NCBI GenBank assembly: GCA_016508695.1
Contig: VNKQ01000018.1
Coordinates: 372,001-436,000, forward strand
DNA length: 64,000 nucleotides
Direction: 5' to 3'
Source of the DNA: Hyphodiscus hymeniophilus
Taxonomy: Eukaryota; Ascomycota; Leotiomycetes; Helotiales; Hyphodiscaceae
Shown here: positions 47,827 to 59,600 of the stretch, one piece after another
Position numbering within the stretch: position 1 is the first letter of the stretch
Layout: each line of letters opens with the position of its first letter
Notes under the pieces: model-generated
What the model was told of the DNA's origin: nothing
The model's input: the letters and a program-made list of their open reading frames with translations, nothing else
The model's database searches: none
Program-made: the position numbers and the translations under genes

Positions 47827-48505
47827 TCAGCTGATCCACCTGCCTCTTCCCAGAACACCAAACCACATCCCCAAAAGCCCCGCAATCATACAAAACAGAA
47901 CCAGACTCATTCCAATTAGGACCATTCGCAACATTTCGGAACAAATACCGCCCCTCTCTTTAAGGTGCAACTGTGTGTTCAGTCCCATCTCTGTTTCGTC
48001 GTTCGCCACCTATAATCTGGACGTCTTGACCGCCCCTTCCTCGTCTGTCTAGACTCTCAACAATCCCATTCTCGGAAGTTTCAGTGTGTTGTCGAAAATT
48101 TCGCAGTCCTGGAAGTAGTTTTGGGTAATACGCCTCGCTTTGATAACGGCGGCCTGGAGTCCTGCTCGCATTAGAGTTAAGAGAGCTAGATAACTGTAAT
48201 GGCTTTGGTGTGGTTTGGTGTGGTGTGTTTGATTCCGTGGTATCTGTCCACTGGGAGTCTCCGGAGCCACCATTGGCAACCCTCGGAGCTGGACACGGAG
48301 TGCCTGGTCCACGGAAAGGGACATGGGGTGTTGGCAACAAAGATGACAGCAGAGGCTCATTGGAAATCGGGGAGTTTTGGCTCGAGGACGTCGAGCGAGT
48401 GCGAGACGGACCAGGAGTGTAACGAGCGCGTGATGGGGATGGTAGGTGAGAGTTTCTGTAAGATGGATCGGCATGACTTGACGGCGCTGATCCTGATTGC
48501 GCCAT
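47827..48505 (-). CDS. Unknown Ser/Pro-rich protein, probably with a C-terminal membrane anchor
   Basis: Spliced model: exons 48062-48505 and 47827-48009 with a 52-nt intron (donor GTTGAG, acceptor ATTATAG) at phase 0, giving 208 residues. The N-terminal 148 residues are polar, rich in Ser/Pro/Thr/Arg (HLPSPSRARYTPGPSRTRST), with no known domain. The second exon encodes an acidic linker (NDETEMGLNTQLHLKERGG) and one hydrophobic segment (MVLIGMSLVLFCMIAGLLGM), ending in a short WFGVLGRGRWIS tail. Without splicing, the first frame runs to a stop at 47960 and yields a soluble 181-residue protein. The donor is weak. I prefer the spliced form because the layout and length match the single-pass proteins at 53538 and 62671. 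Function unknown. Confidence 0.5.
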
Positions 48506-49108
48506 TCGATCGTGAGATTCAAGATTATGCACCTGTGGATGAAGCAGGAGAAGAAACGGGCAGATGATGAGCATCTGAAGAGACATCATGAAAGAGATGT
48601 GAGAAACCGTGAGAGTGATAGAGTTTAGAATGATCCAGACCTTCAATTTTGGACAATGAGAATGCTACGCTCATAGGTTATTACAACTCCTTTTTCTCAT
48701 CTGGTCTTCTGCTTTAAAAGACCAAAACGTTTCAAAAATGACAATTTCTCGACAGGACTATGATTCTCTTTGTGCCAGAGTTACCAGCAGCCCGCGATCT
48801 GAAAGAAAGATTTCTAGAGTCGTTACACTTTCATAGCCTTCGCTTTTCCATGCTATTGCTGTCCAAGACGAACGCTCAATATGGATCCTCGGTTCCTCCG
48901 AGACATACCTGCCAATTTCCACTTGTATGCAGCAAAGAATCTCAACGACAAAGCATCACAAGGTTTCATAGCTTTCCAGATTATCCTTTCGCAGTCCAAG
49001 AAGCACTCCATTTTGAGCATTTCCAAGGCACCCCCCAATTACTAGAGACGCGGATCCGTCAACTTAACAGTTCATTCTCTAGTCAATTTTAAAGTCCAAA
49101 TCTCAAAG
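48506..49108. promoter_or_regulatory. Divergent promoter region
   Basis: 603 bases separate the starts of the Ser/Pro-rich gene (minus) and the acidic MGGASS protein gene (plus). Open frames here have no domain, and no distinct motif stands out. Confidence 0.4.
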
Positions 49109-50284
49109 ATGGGCGGAGCCAGCAGTAGACAGACCCCTCATATTTGGGGACCATCAAGATCATCTCCCTCACCACAGCATCTGGACTATCTCAGCCGATC
49201 TCCAGACCTATTATTGACTGTCTCAAACACTCCACATACGACACACGCTGTGGAAGTAAGCCATCCTCGTGAGAGACGGGTTGAAGCTACGTCGCGGAAG
49301 TTGCCATTTCCAACAAACGCTCCATCTGGTGGATCAAACGAGGTTCCTGCAAGTACTGTGAAGAACGGCGCCCCTCTTTCATCCAATATCATTCCGGACA
49401 TCGTCAGTGACGAAGGTGCTTCTGAAAGCGCCTCTCGATTGTACAATAGCTTGCCGTATTACGCAGGGAGCAGGAGCGACGAAGTCGCTGAGGATGAGGG
49501 AACCAGAAACCTAGCAAATCCGTTCTCCCCTGTCACCAGATGTCACGATATATCCCATGAAGCGGCATTCGATGACGAAGGGAATTATGGGATCATTCCC
49601 AGTAGCAATCCAAACACTTCAGAAGAGCCTCCTGAACGCTTGTGGTGGGAGGACGTGAATAGTGGAGATTACGAAGATGCAGATGGCAGCTACGAAATCA
49701 ACAATGAGTGCGATATTCCCGATCTGATTTCCGAAACTTCGCATCAAGATGGCTCGTGGGGCGAGTATCAACCTCCCCACGGGGAGGAGATTGGAAGAGT
49801 CGTGTGTGGTGGTAGCTTTGCTGGGGTGCTGTATCTGGAAGGCGGGTGTTCGGGAGATGACTGCGACTTCTGTGAGCCTAACACGAATATGATCATGGAT
49901 GGGAAAGTTAAGGTTGAAGAGAGTACGGATATCCCAGCTCTGACACCAGCCCAAGCACTGGATAGCCAAAGGACACAAGTGATATCACCAGCGGATGCAC
50001 CAGAGGACGGCAGCGAGCCTACCACGACTGCTGAAGAGTCGGACAGATGTTCCACTTCGATCGAAGCGCCAGAGAATGAAGACACCCTTGGTATCGAGAG
50101 ACGAGAGACAGAAGGAGATGCTCTATCTGCGATCAACGGCGTGTCCACCAAAGACGTCTTCACAATGCCGTCACGCTCCCCTGAACGATCACCATATCCA
50201 GCCTATCTTCCCGTTCCGGAGATCATCGGGGAATGGGAAATCCCACAGACTGACAACGCTTCCGATGCACGCCGGAACCGCTAA
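49109..50284 (+). CDS. Unknown acidic, probably disordered protein with N-myristoylation-like start
   Basis: A single frame of 391 residues. I do not recognise the family. It starts MGGASSRQTP, which fits the N-myristoylation consensus (Gly2, Ser6), so membrane attachment is possible. Most of the chain is rich in Ser, Pro, Glu and Asp and looks disordered. The more ordered-looking part is at about residues 200-265 (ERLWWEDVNSGDYEDADGSY, then GRVVCGGSFAGVLYLEGGC and a CSGDDCDFC cluster). The Cys cluster could bind metal or form disulphides. No membrane segment is present. Its start lies 603 bases from the divergent Ser/Pro-rich gene. Confidence 0.6.
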   Translation: MGGASSRQTPHIWGPSRSSPSPQHLDYLSRSPDLLLTVSNTPHTTHAVEVSHPRERRVEATSRKLPFPTNAPSGGSNEVPASTVKNGAPLSSNIIPDIVSDEGASESASRLYNSLPYYAGSRSDEVAEDEGTRNLANPFSPVTRCHDISHEAAFDDEGNYGIIPSSNPNTSEEPPERLWWEDVNSGDYEDADGSYEINNECDIPDLISETSHQDGSWGEYQPPHGEEIGRVVCGGSFAGVLYLEGGCSGDDCDFCEPNTNMIMDGKVKVEESTDIPALTPAQALDSQRTQVISPADAPEDGSEPTTTAEESDRCSTSIEAPENEDTLGIERRETEGDALSAINGVSTKDVFTMPSRSPERSPYPAYLPVPEIIGEWEIPQTDNASDARRNR

Positions 50285-51115
50285 CTGTGATTTGGAAATC
50301 CAACGTGACCTTCTATCTAGGAGCTGTGGATCAATCGCTCAAAGCGGAAACCTCTTCCTTGTTCACGACTTGATAATCAGCCTCAACTGCTGTCAACAAA
50401 GAGAGCTATGATACCCCAATATATGATGACACTATTCTCTTCCAGATCTTACTTCCATGCTCCTCTGGAATGTCTTGTGTGTCTTGATTTACAGCTTGAT
50501 CCCCAAATAGAGTAATATTGAGCTCGAGGGTTCGTAGAGTTGATCAAGATTTCCTTTGCCACCTTTTCGCACGTAATGTGGACCTGGAGTAGGGGATTCG
50601 AATTTCATTTGGGAATTCAAGAAAACCTGAATAGCATGGATGGCTAGGGGAACAACAAATACGTCGCTATGCAAGATAACAAAAGACGATAAACCTTTTG
50701 ATGATGTGTAATCCAAGAAACCATGCCAAATAGGAGTGAGACTAAACTAACCACACAAAGAGAGGCCCGGCTGCAGTGGTGTTGAAGGGCTTGTCGCTGT
50801 CAACCAAGCTCGCTGTCAGCCACATTTAGATTTCTGACAGCCTATCCAACTTTTTTGTTACCAATAGTAATTTGGGTTGCAGGGATGTCGTGCAAAGAAA
50901 ACCTTCCCTGATCAAAACAACCCCACGTGCTTGGGAACTTGTCCTCTTTGTTACGTGCGTGGTATTCACTGTCCCGTCTAATGAAGTATCATGCGCTTGC
51001 ACTCATATTGGCTGCTTGATAAGCTGCACTGGTTTTTATTGGTCAAAGTTCGGATTTCCACAATCACTGTGGATCGGAGGTTGGCCTAACCAATCTGATG
51101 TTCGAACTCACAGTA
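50285..51115. other. Convergent spacer, nothing supported
   Basis: This is the 3' flank of the acidic protein gene and of the second amidase gene. No gene, repeat or RNA was recognised. Confidence 0.5.
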
Positions 51116-53101
51116 TCAAGTGTACGTAACGAAAGGTTGTCCAGTTTCTTTCTGCACAATCTCCAGTGCTTGGATGACCTTCTCATCCTCATACCTGTTC
51201 GCACATTAGCACCAATACTCACAACTAAATCAAAATCACTTACCTCCTTCCAACCAACTGCAGACTAACAGGAGCATCCTTCCACCCTTCTGCCCCATAC
51301 TTCTCCCAAAGATCCCAATTATACTTATCTTTCTCATTGCGCGGTTGATAATCAGTCTTCTCCCCATCCTTCGCAACAACCACCTTATCAACAGGGAAAA
51401 TCAACGCAGGATAGTCCAGTAAATTCCACTGGCTGGTATATCCCCACCATTTCGCCGTATCAATCTTCGGAGCTGCGCCAGGACCGACCGGACAGAGGAT
51501 AATGTCTACCATGCCCTCGAGTTCACCAGTGGACGAGACAGAAGTCGCGGTGGAGTTCCAGTGTGCAGCGTATTCGGCGCGGTAGTTGTCTCGCTTTACG
51601 CAGGCTGCCCACATGGAATCGACACTGTGGGCTTGGACATGTGGGTTCTCCGTTAGGATGTATTTCGTGAGAGGTCGGAGAGGCTCGTTGGATTCTGCGC
51701 ATGCGGCGAGTTCTTGTGCTCCTCCGTCACTAAAGTATAAATTTGCCTTTTATCGTCAGTCAGAAGCCCAAGACAACCGAGAATCAACAAGACTGACGAT
51801 GAGTTCCCAGGCCAGATCATGTTTATACGGTTTCCATTCCACAATCTCCACGTTACTACTCTCCTTCAATTTGTCAACTACTTCTTTCAGAGCGCGTGTG
51901 ACTGGTGGGTGGGGTTTGACGACTCCATCGTCCCATAGGACTGCGATTTTCAACTTCTTTTTGGAGAAAAAGTCTTCTTCTTTCCATGGGAATGGTAGCA
52001 TGGAGGGTTCTTTATACCAGGGTTTTGCATCAATGATGGCTTTGATGAAGATTTTGCAGCCTTCGAGACTCGTGGATAGAGGGCCAATTGTTGGTACGAT
52101 CTGTTCAGCTCCTGCCATTGTCGCGGTCCATCCGCCGACAGGAAGACGAAGTGTCGTGGGTTTCATTCCATATAGACCTAATGAATGTGAGGATCGGGTT
52201 GGAAGAAATGAGGGAGATTGTGATACCATTATTAGCAGCAGGAGATCGAATTGATCCCCCAATGTCTGTCCCGATCCCCAAACACGACCCCCGAAATCCA
52301 ATCAAAGCACCTTCACCACCTGAACTTCCACCAGAAGTCAGAGTCGTGTTGAACGGATTTGTGGTGACCCTATCATCACATAAGCACAATCTCTCCTTCC
52401 TTGCTGCAAATCCAATATCTTTCCTCTTTCCCCAGAAGGAGATCCACGTACCCATAAAGATTACTACTAGTCTCCAAATGCATCAAACTTTGCGGCTGCG
52501 TAGTCCTAACATGGAAGACACCACCCGCGGCTTCCAGGATCTGCACAATGTGTGCATCCTCTGGACTGATCCTGCCAACCCACGATACAAAGCCCGCGTT
52601 ATGATCCAAGTCCTTGACCCCCAAATGTTCTTTCACGCTGATTGGTACGCCATGCAGAGGGCCGATCGTCTTCCCATTCTCGGAGAGGTATTTGTCGAGA
52701 AACTCTGCTCGTGCAAGGGAGCGGGCAGGAAGAAGTTCGACTACGCAGTTGCACTGATGACGTTAGGAAAGTTCCTGAACATAGGAGATGAGGGGGGTCG
52801 GTGAGCATACAGCTTTCTGAGCGAGAGCTGCGCGGCGCAAAAATGCTTTCGTGACTGTGACGGCGCTCAGCTCTCCTTTTGCGATGGTAGCAGCGAGGTC
52901 CTCGACAGTACTTTCTGTAATGTTGATCTCCTCTGCGGTAAGCACTTGCTTTGCAAGAGGAATGGTGTTAAGTGGGATATCACTGATCTCTGAGAGTGGA
53001 GGCTCGACAAGAGCGATGGTTGAATCACGGTAGGCCTGTCTGTCTGCTGCTACCTCTTGCCAGGTCGCACCAGAAGCGATGGTTACTGCCGCTCGCGCCA
53101 T
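51116..53101 (-). CDS. Amidase signature enzyme, acetamidase-like
   Basis: Six exons (52811-53101, 52452-52753, 52227-52369, 51778-52177, 51244-51729, 51116-51194) give 566 residues with all phases agreeing. Key motifs are Lys in LHGVPISVKEHLG, the GGSSGGEGAL nucleophile strand and GTDIGGSIRSPAANNG with the cis-Ser. The C-terminal APVSLQLVGRRYEDEKVI is also present. The length and the C-terminal TAKWWGYTSQWNLLDYPA region match fungal general or acetamidase-type enzymes rather than the shorter amidase at 29066. It should release ammonia from amides in the cytosol. The intron at 51730-51777 uses an unusual GTTGTC donor, chosen because it alone gives the conserved DGGAQEL start of the next exon. 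The ATG at 53101 is the first Met of the conserved N-terminus. Confidence 0.9.
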
Positions 53102-53537
53102 TGCTTGAGGGTATAGATATTCTGGATGAAATGGAGAGAGAATAATAAAGCAAAGAGAGTATACAAACCGGAGATAACGGATGTATTGTGGATTATTCTT
53201 ACGAGAGTTTCTGTTACTTGAAAAGTGGGATAGATAGGACCACCACTTATTGAACATAGAGGTTGGTATCCTGAAGGTGGGCGGGGTTGAACTGATACAG
53301 TAATGATAGCTCTCTTATCGCATTGACAGCGGCCGAGTAGCGAGGTACTCTATCCGGAAATTATTCCTCTTTCATTGAGCTCTAAAGCGGTCTCAAGGAG
53401 CATAATTCTCATCAGGTGACCATTCTCGAGTCCCTTGCTTCAAGAGTTCCATTTCTAGCCTTCATTCTCGCCATGTAATTCCATAAAACGCGCTCGCTCG
53501 CTCAGTCCTAAACTCCAAGTCATGCAGGGTATCAAAA
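53102..53537. other. Intergenic spacer
   Basis: This is the amidase promoter and the 3' flank of the PPxY protein gene. No gene is supported. Confidence 0.5.
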
Positions 53538-54101
53538 TCAACATCTCGGGCCTTGACATCCCAACTTCCCCCAATGGAATGCGGTTCCTACACAAGCCAC
53601 CGTCAAAGCAATGAGCAGCATCGCAACAATGAACTTGCAAATCTCCTCCGCAGGCGCAACATCCACATGAAATTCCCTCACTAGAGCTTGTATTTCCATC
53701 TGATCCCGGTCCTCGATGTATAGATCCTCATAGGAAGGCGGAGGTGGCTGGAGAATATCTTCCTCTCGGTCGATCGTGATCACGAAAGTGTCATCCCGAT
53801 AAGGCTCTTCTGACTCGGGGACAATGTGAGGTGTTTGTCTGGGAGGAGTTTGGTGGATTGGCCGCTGCTGCGAGCGCAAGTAATCGTACATTGGTTCGTA
53901 CGAAGGTGGGAGGTTTTCTGTTGCGAGCGGTGACTTGGGCGAACTCTCGATATCGGCCGAGGGGTCATCGTGGTAGGGTATTATGGTGATTTGAGGTACG
54001 TTCCGTGGTCGGATATCGTCGAGGGATATGGGGAGTGGTGGTAATGGTTGTGTAAGTCGGATTGTAGGTATCGAGCTGGATCGGCGGTGACGGTCTGCCA
54101 T
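53538..54101 (-). CDS. Unknown single-pass membrane protein with two PPxY motifs
   Basis: A single frame of 187 residues from the ATG at 54101; upstream in-frame codons contain no other ATG nearby. The polar N-terminal 150 residues carry two PPxY motifs (ENLPPSYEPMYDY and QPPPPSYEDLYIE), the ligand type for WW domains of Nedd4/Rsp5 ubiquitin ligases. A membrane segment follows (CKFIVAMLLIALTVACVGTA), then a short tail FHWGKLGCQGPRC with two Cys. The layout fits a type of Rsp5 adaptor (as in yeast Rcr or Ear proteins), but no sequence identity to those is claimed. It resembles the proteins at 61057 and 62671 in plan, and its HWG tail word recurs in the 61057 protein. Confidence 0.65.
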   Translation of the reverse strand: MADRHRRSSSIPTIRLTQPLPPLPISLDDIRPRNVPQITIIPYHDDPSADIESSPKSPLATENLPPSYEPMYDYLRSQQRPIHQTPPRQTPHIVPESEEPYRDDTFVITIDREEDILQPPPPSYEDLYIEDRDQMEIQALVREFHVDVAPAEEICKFIVAMLLIALTVACVGTAFHWGKLGCQGPRC

Positions 54102-56666
54102 TTCTTCGTTCCTCCCAGTCCCAGCCTCGTCCAACCCCTAATTTATGCGACAATCCTGTCGAGATGGCTATCACAAAAGCCCCCCTTCCGCTCAAATACT
54201 TGTGTTTGTTTAAGCGGTTTCTTGGTGGTTGAAGAAGGAAAGAAGCTCGAGTCGTTCATCGCAGCTGCCTCACTTATTATGTACGAGTCCTGTCACCCTG
54301 TCCTGTTACTTTATGCCGCTTATTCGTTGGTGGTTCAGGGTCGCTACAGCCAATGGAGAGGCGCAGCAGGGTCTCAGCCCTGCATATGCCCCCAATTTCT
54401 GATCCTTGAGGTACAGACGGGATCATGGCCGTCGTGGGGTTTCATCAGGGGGTTGATTTATTTGGAGCCTTGCGCAATATTTCCTTTTAAGGTTAACTTT
54501 GCTCTTTACCATATTTCTCCCCCAGAGTGTGGGGGTTTGAGTATTGGTTGACTTTTGCTTTCTGACTTTTGCTTTCTTTGAGGGGCTGCTCAGAGAACAA
54601 GTTGAAGAGAAAGTCGGTCTGTGTCGACATTTAAATCCGGATGTGTCGAAGCGCGAAGTCGCAAGCACAAAAGTTCCTGCGTTTCGTGTCAGATGTGCTG
54701 CTCATGCTCCTGAATTTGAGGCTTAAGCGAGCTTTGGGCGTTTCGAGGCATTTCAAATACTGTTGATTACGGTATTACAGTCTGACTTCGGTCGACAAAA
54801 TCCTCTGGGATTCTAGCGACTGTAGGAGGAGATGATACTGTTCCAGAGGACTGCGCTGAAACCTCCGTCACCACTCAGCGGAGCTCTCGGCCGTGTACTT
54901 TACTTAGAGCGCCCCAAAGACATAGATTGCAACATTGAATTGGGAATTTTTCGAATTTTTCGGATTTGATGGAGGCGTATTGTATCGGAGTTGAGGAAGC
55001 GCAACAATACCCTCCAGATCTATGTCCGATGCGAACGTCAATCTGATGAATAGATGCGAGAAAGTGGATCTCACGAGATAGTGTGAAATTATCAAACTGG
55101 TATATCGTCATGTCTTCATAATGAAGAAGTGAGCTTTGGGAAAACTAGGTTGTGTACCTAATGACTCCAGCTTGCAGGCTGGCTCAACCGAAACCTCATA
55201 ACACGTACAGGATGCGTAAGCATCAGCGAGGAATCTATACTCCCTCATTTCGGGAGATACTAGCTTGTGTCGGGGACATTCTTCGAAGTGGTGAAACAGC
55301 AATAATCCATCTCGTTATCGCTCCGAGTGTTCTTGAAAACAGTATTCGAATCTTGCACGTCCTTCAAAAGCCGCTTTGGGTTCCTCTCGGAAAGACGTTT
55401 CAATGCCATATCCATTATAAAACAAACCACTATCCTTCCGCTTGCTGAGCATCAGAAGCTTGCTCAGGTTGCACGTCTCACGGAGTGGGTCCGGTTGAGT
55501 AAGGTGATGGATGTGTCCGAAAAAAAGCTGATCACAGATACAACTGCAGACCTCGACCGAGTATTACATTGCAAGGAACATCAGGTCTCACGAGGAATCA
55601 TGGTTGGTTCATTTGTTAGGCCACCGACAACTTGACTTGTCGACCGACACATCAAACTGACTCGACAACGACAACTTGCCTTGTCGACAAAATAACATTC
55701 TCACAGGTCAGGGCCGTACTTTCTTTAAGATTCTTTGTTTTCCTACCAGGGTAGGGTCGATTCGTCTCGTCGAAGTCAAAGGGAAACACTTCCACGACAT
55801 TGACTTTAAGTACAGGTAGACACTGCCGAGATAGCAATCCTCCATGATGACGTTAAGTGGTAGAAATCATTCCGCCTCGTCAACACGTACGCATGGTAGT
55901 TTGGTGTCCGGGAGGTAGTAGCCTTCCAGATCTAGTAGAGTTGAGTATTCTGTCTGACCGTCTTCACTCTCCACGAGGTAGTAGTCAAAAGTCAACATTC
56001 CTGGTTGACTAGTACTCGTAACATCCGGTGGAGTAGGAGCCATTCTGTAGTTGTCAATTCGATAATGGTGTCAGGGTATGTGAAGTTGTTGTTGTGTCGG
56101 CACCGCTCGTGTCCAGGGCGGACCGGCAACACTGTGCTGACCAAAAAGTACTTGCACGCAGATAAGATGGACTTGGCTTTCCTCCATATGTCTCCAAAGT
56201 CGTCGCCTCGAGAAGTACTATAGCGTACCAACCCCTCACTTGAGATTTCCGAATAGCTTCCTACCTTGAAATGGTCTTTAGACATCGTGGACCTTGAATT
56301 GACATCTGACACTCATCATGACGAGGTGATCCCACCATCCTCCAGAGCCGATAGATCCCCCACCTTCCCGCATAGGAGCGTTCCCTCGCCCGGCTAGCGA
56401 GGGCTTTCGATCCACGGTCTGGTCCCCTAAATCGCCACTCGATCCTGCGTCGCTTTCTTCTACATGGACATCTGAAAAGCCTCCACAACTTTCGCACTCC
56501 TGTTTGCCCCACCTTTTCCCACCTGCAGACGCTGGTGAGAGCCAGAGAGAAAATGCGTCGGCAGCACTGCACAATATATTTATCTTCACATTTCCAATAG
56601 GATCATTGCCTCGCCAAGACCGACACGCGACTCTCTCAGATGAAGGGCACAGTCCCCGCGTGAAGG
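54102..56666. other. Long divergent intergenic region with near-palindromic repeats
   Basis: 2.56 kb between divergent starts of the PPxY gene and the hybrid kinase gene. No frame has a recognised domain; the longest (54048-54551, plus) has none and overlaps the PPxY gene start. It holds a repeat of near-palindromes at 55623-55682. A long frame runs through 56504-56666 into the kinase but has no ATG. Confidence 0.5.
55623..55682. repeat. Two near-palindromes CGACAACTTGNCTTGTCG and a shared 14-mer
   Basis: CGACAACTTGACTTGTCG and CGACAACTTGCCTTGTCG occur about 42 bases apart. Each has CGACAA/TTGTCG arms around a six-base centre. The first copy runs into TTGTCGACCGACAC (55637-55650), identical to 11597-11610. 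They could be paired binding sites for a dimeric factor or leftovers of a small repeat. Confidence 0.55.
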
Positions 56667-59600
56667 ATGGGCCCAAAGGAAGCATCGGAAACCGCCCGAG
56701 AGCGAGAGGTCTTCAAGTTGGCATTGCTCCCCGTGCTGGGAACGCCCCAACCACTGACACTGGATTTCAATGCAGATACTATCAGCCATCCGTCTTCGCG
56801 AAGCCTGCAGATGTAGCTGCGACCCCATCGCCTCAATCCTCCCACGATACAAGTCTCACCGCATTCGCACAACTGGGCGCTCTGAGGTTGAACGCAAAAC
56901 GGGGGATCATTGCGCTCTGCACGCGGGATGTTCAGTACATCATCGCCGAGGCGACACGCACGCTGTCCTTGCGAAGCGACAGCGTCTATCAAGGCAATGA
57001 TGGCCTCTGGTACGGCGAGACAAGTCTGCAGAGGAGTAAAGGGCCTTGCTCTGCTGCCATGGATGCTTTCACAGGAATGGCCGAGGATAGGCGTGAGGTT
57101 CTAGTGGTGGAAGACCTTTCTCTTGATGCGCGATTCAGCCAGATGCGATCTATTCCTGGTTCGTCCCATGCGAAATTCTTTGCTGCAGTTCCGTTGATCA
57201 GTCCGAAAGGATTGATCATTGGTGTCTTCTCCATATTCGACGACAGTCCCAGGGCTTCGGTTACTGATGTCGAGGTCGAGTTCATGAAGGATATATCGTC
57301 AACAATCGTCGCTCACCTGGAGACGAAGCGGGCAAAACAGCAGCACAGAAGAGCAGAAAGGATGATCCGAGGTCTTGGATTATATATTGAAGGCAGATCA
57401 AGTCTGCGGGAGTGGTGGCTGAACACTGGACACAAAGTTGACGATCCAAATGTAGCAGAGAAGACTCGGCGCGGAGAGACTCTGAATCAGCAGGCCGATC
57501 AGCAGTTCGGTGTCCAGGATTCGCATGATGCCCTAGCAACTCCCGGTGTTTTGAGTGGGCAATCTTCTCTGGATGAAGCTCGGAGTAGGTTTTTGGAGAC
57601 TGGGCTTGAAATAAGCAGTAGAACGGCGGACAGACCGCAGCCCAGTCAACGCTCTGATTCTGCGACTTTTTCTGCGTCGCCATCAGATCCTCCCGAGTCC
57701 ACATTCACCACACCCCTGGAACAGTCAACCGCCACACTCACCATTGATTCATCTATCTCAAGTTCGAAGCCAACTCGCGAACCACGGCAGAGTACTGCAA
57801 AGTACTCGGTCGAACCTAGCGATCATGCTTCTGGGGCTCGGCTGCAAGAAGCAGTCCTCTCAGATGAGATTAAGCAGTCATTTTCCCGAGCGAGTAACCT
57901 CATCCGCGAAGGCATGTCGGTAGACGGGGCTCTCTTCTTGGACGCAAGTGTTGGCACCTTTGGTGGTAGCTCGTCCAAAGTCGATTCTCATCTCTCCGTA
58001 TCTAGCACTAGCATCGAGAAACAAAACTTAGGTTTCACGTCGAGTAGTGATGATAGTTCTCGCAGGTCCGTCTCGTCAGATTCATGAAACCTCCCCCTCA
58101 TCCTCTTTCTACCCTGGCGAAGAACTCTAAAGTTTGCTGATATTGCGATAGCAGCGAACTGAAGCCGTCGTCGTCGGACAAGGCCTGTGGCGTGCTCGGA
58201 TACTCCACATCTACGCGGTCCAGTCTCCACATGCATGAAGCTTCTCATCTTCATATGAATGTTCCAGAAAACTTCCTACGGAAGCTGCTTCGACGTTATC
58301 CTCATGGCAAAGTTTTCAACTTCGACGAATCCGGTTTCTTGTCGAGTAGCGAGGAAGAGATTCGCAAGCCTTTGAACGACATCCATTTTGATGGAGCAGA
58401 GCCAACTCTACCACCGAAGGACGTCCGCGATCGAAAACGCAAGAAGAGAAAACTATCCAAAGAAGCAGAGGCAAAAGAAGTACTAAGAATACTTCCAGGA
58501 GTTCGATGTGTCGCATTCTTCCCATTATGGGATAGCCACAAGGAGCGCTGGTTTGCTGGAAGCCTAGCATGGACGACCAGTCCAGTACGTGTTCTCGATC
58601 CCGACGAAGAATTGACTTATCTGGCTTCATTTGGGAATAGTATCATGGCCGAGGTCTCTCGGCTGAATGCTGTGCTAAGCTCTCAGATGAAGGACAGTTT
58701 CGTTTCATCGATCAGTCACGAGTTGCGATCGCCTTTACATGGGATTCTGGCAAGTGTCGAGCTGCTTCAAGATTGTGTGATGGACGTTTTTCAGCAGGAG
58801 ATGGTTGGAATGATAAGTTCATGTGGTCGGACTCTCTTGGATACTATCAATCACGTTCTAGATTTCACCAAATTAAGGGCCGGAAAAAGTGAGAAGGAGC
58901 ACAATGGCAAATTCCCCGTTAGGAATAAGTCCACTGCTCCTTTAGCGTCTCCTGGCAAGATATCGACACCAGGAATGTCTGTCGTCGACATAGGCCTCCT
59001 TACCGAAGAAGTTCTGGAAGGAGTCTATGCTGGAAGCGGATACGGAAAATGTTCTCCAGTTAACCAGCAGACGTCAGCTGTCTCTCCTTTGGACCCGGCA
59101 TCTCCCACGCCCTGTGATGATTCTCCAATGATCATTCTCAATATGGAATGGCAATCTGACTGGGGTCACGATATTGACCCTGGCGCTTGGCGTCGGTTAG
59201 TAATGAATATATTTGGTAACTCTCTGAAGTACACGGAGGCAGGGTTTGTTCGCATCGGCCTCGAGACTCGGGACGGACACGTTATACTTACCGTTTCTGA
59301 TTCTGGGAAAGGAATATCTGAAGAATATTTGAAACATCATCTATACACCCCATTCGCACAAGAGAATGCTCTTGCTGTGGGCAGTGGACTTGGCCTTAGT
59401 ATCGTTAGGCACATTGTGGATGAATTTGCAGGTTCTATCAAAATCGAGAGCGAGCTCAATTCGGGAACCGAGGTTTCGGCATCATTGCCTCTCACTCAGA
59501 AGAAGCTGCACCCTACACATTTCGAAGCAGGCGATGAAATATCGCAACTTAGACAGCATTTTCGAGGTCTTGAAACGTGTCTCGTTGGGTTTGATGTATT

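Noticed and set aside
54048..54551. 167-codon plus-strand frame
   Set aside because: It overlaps the start of the PPxY gene on the other strand and has no domain or coding-like composition.
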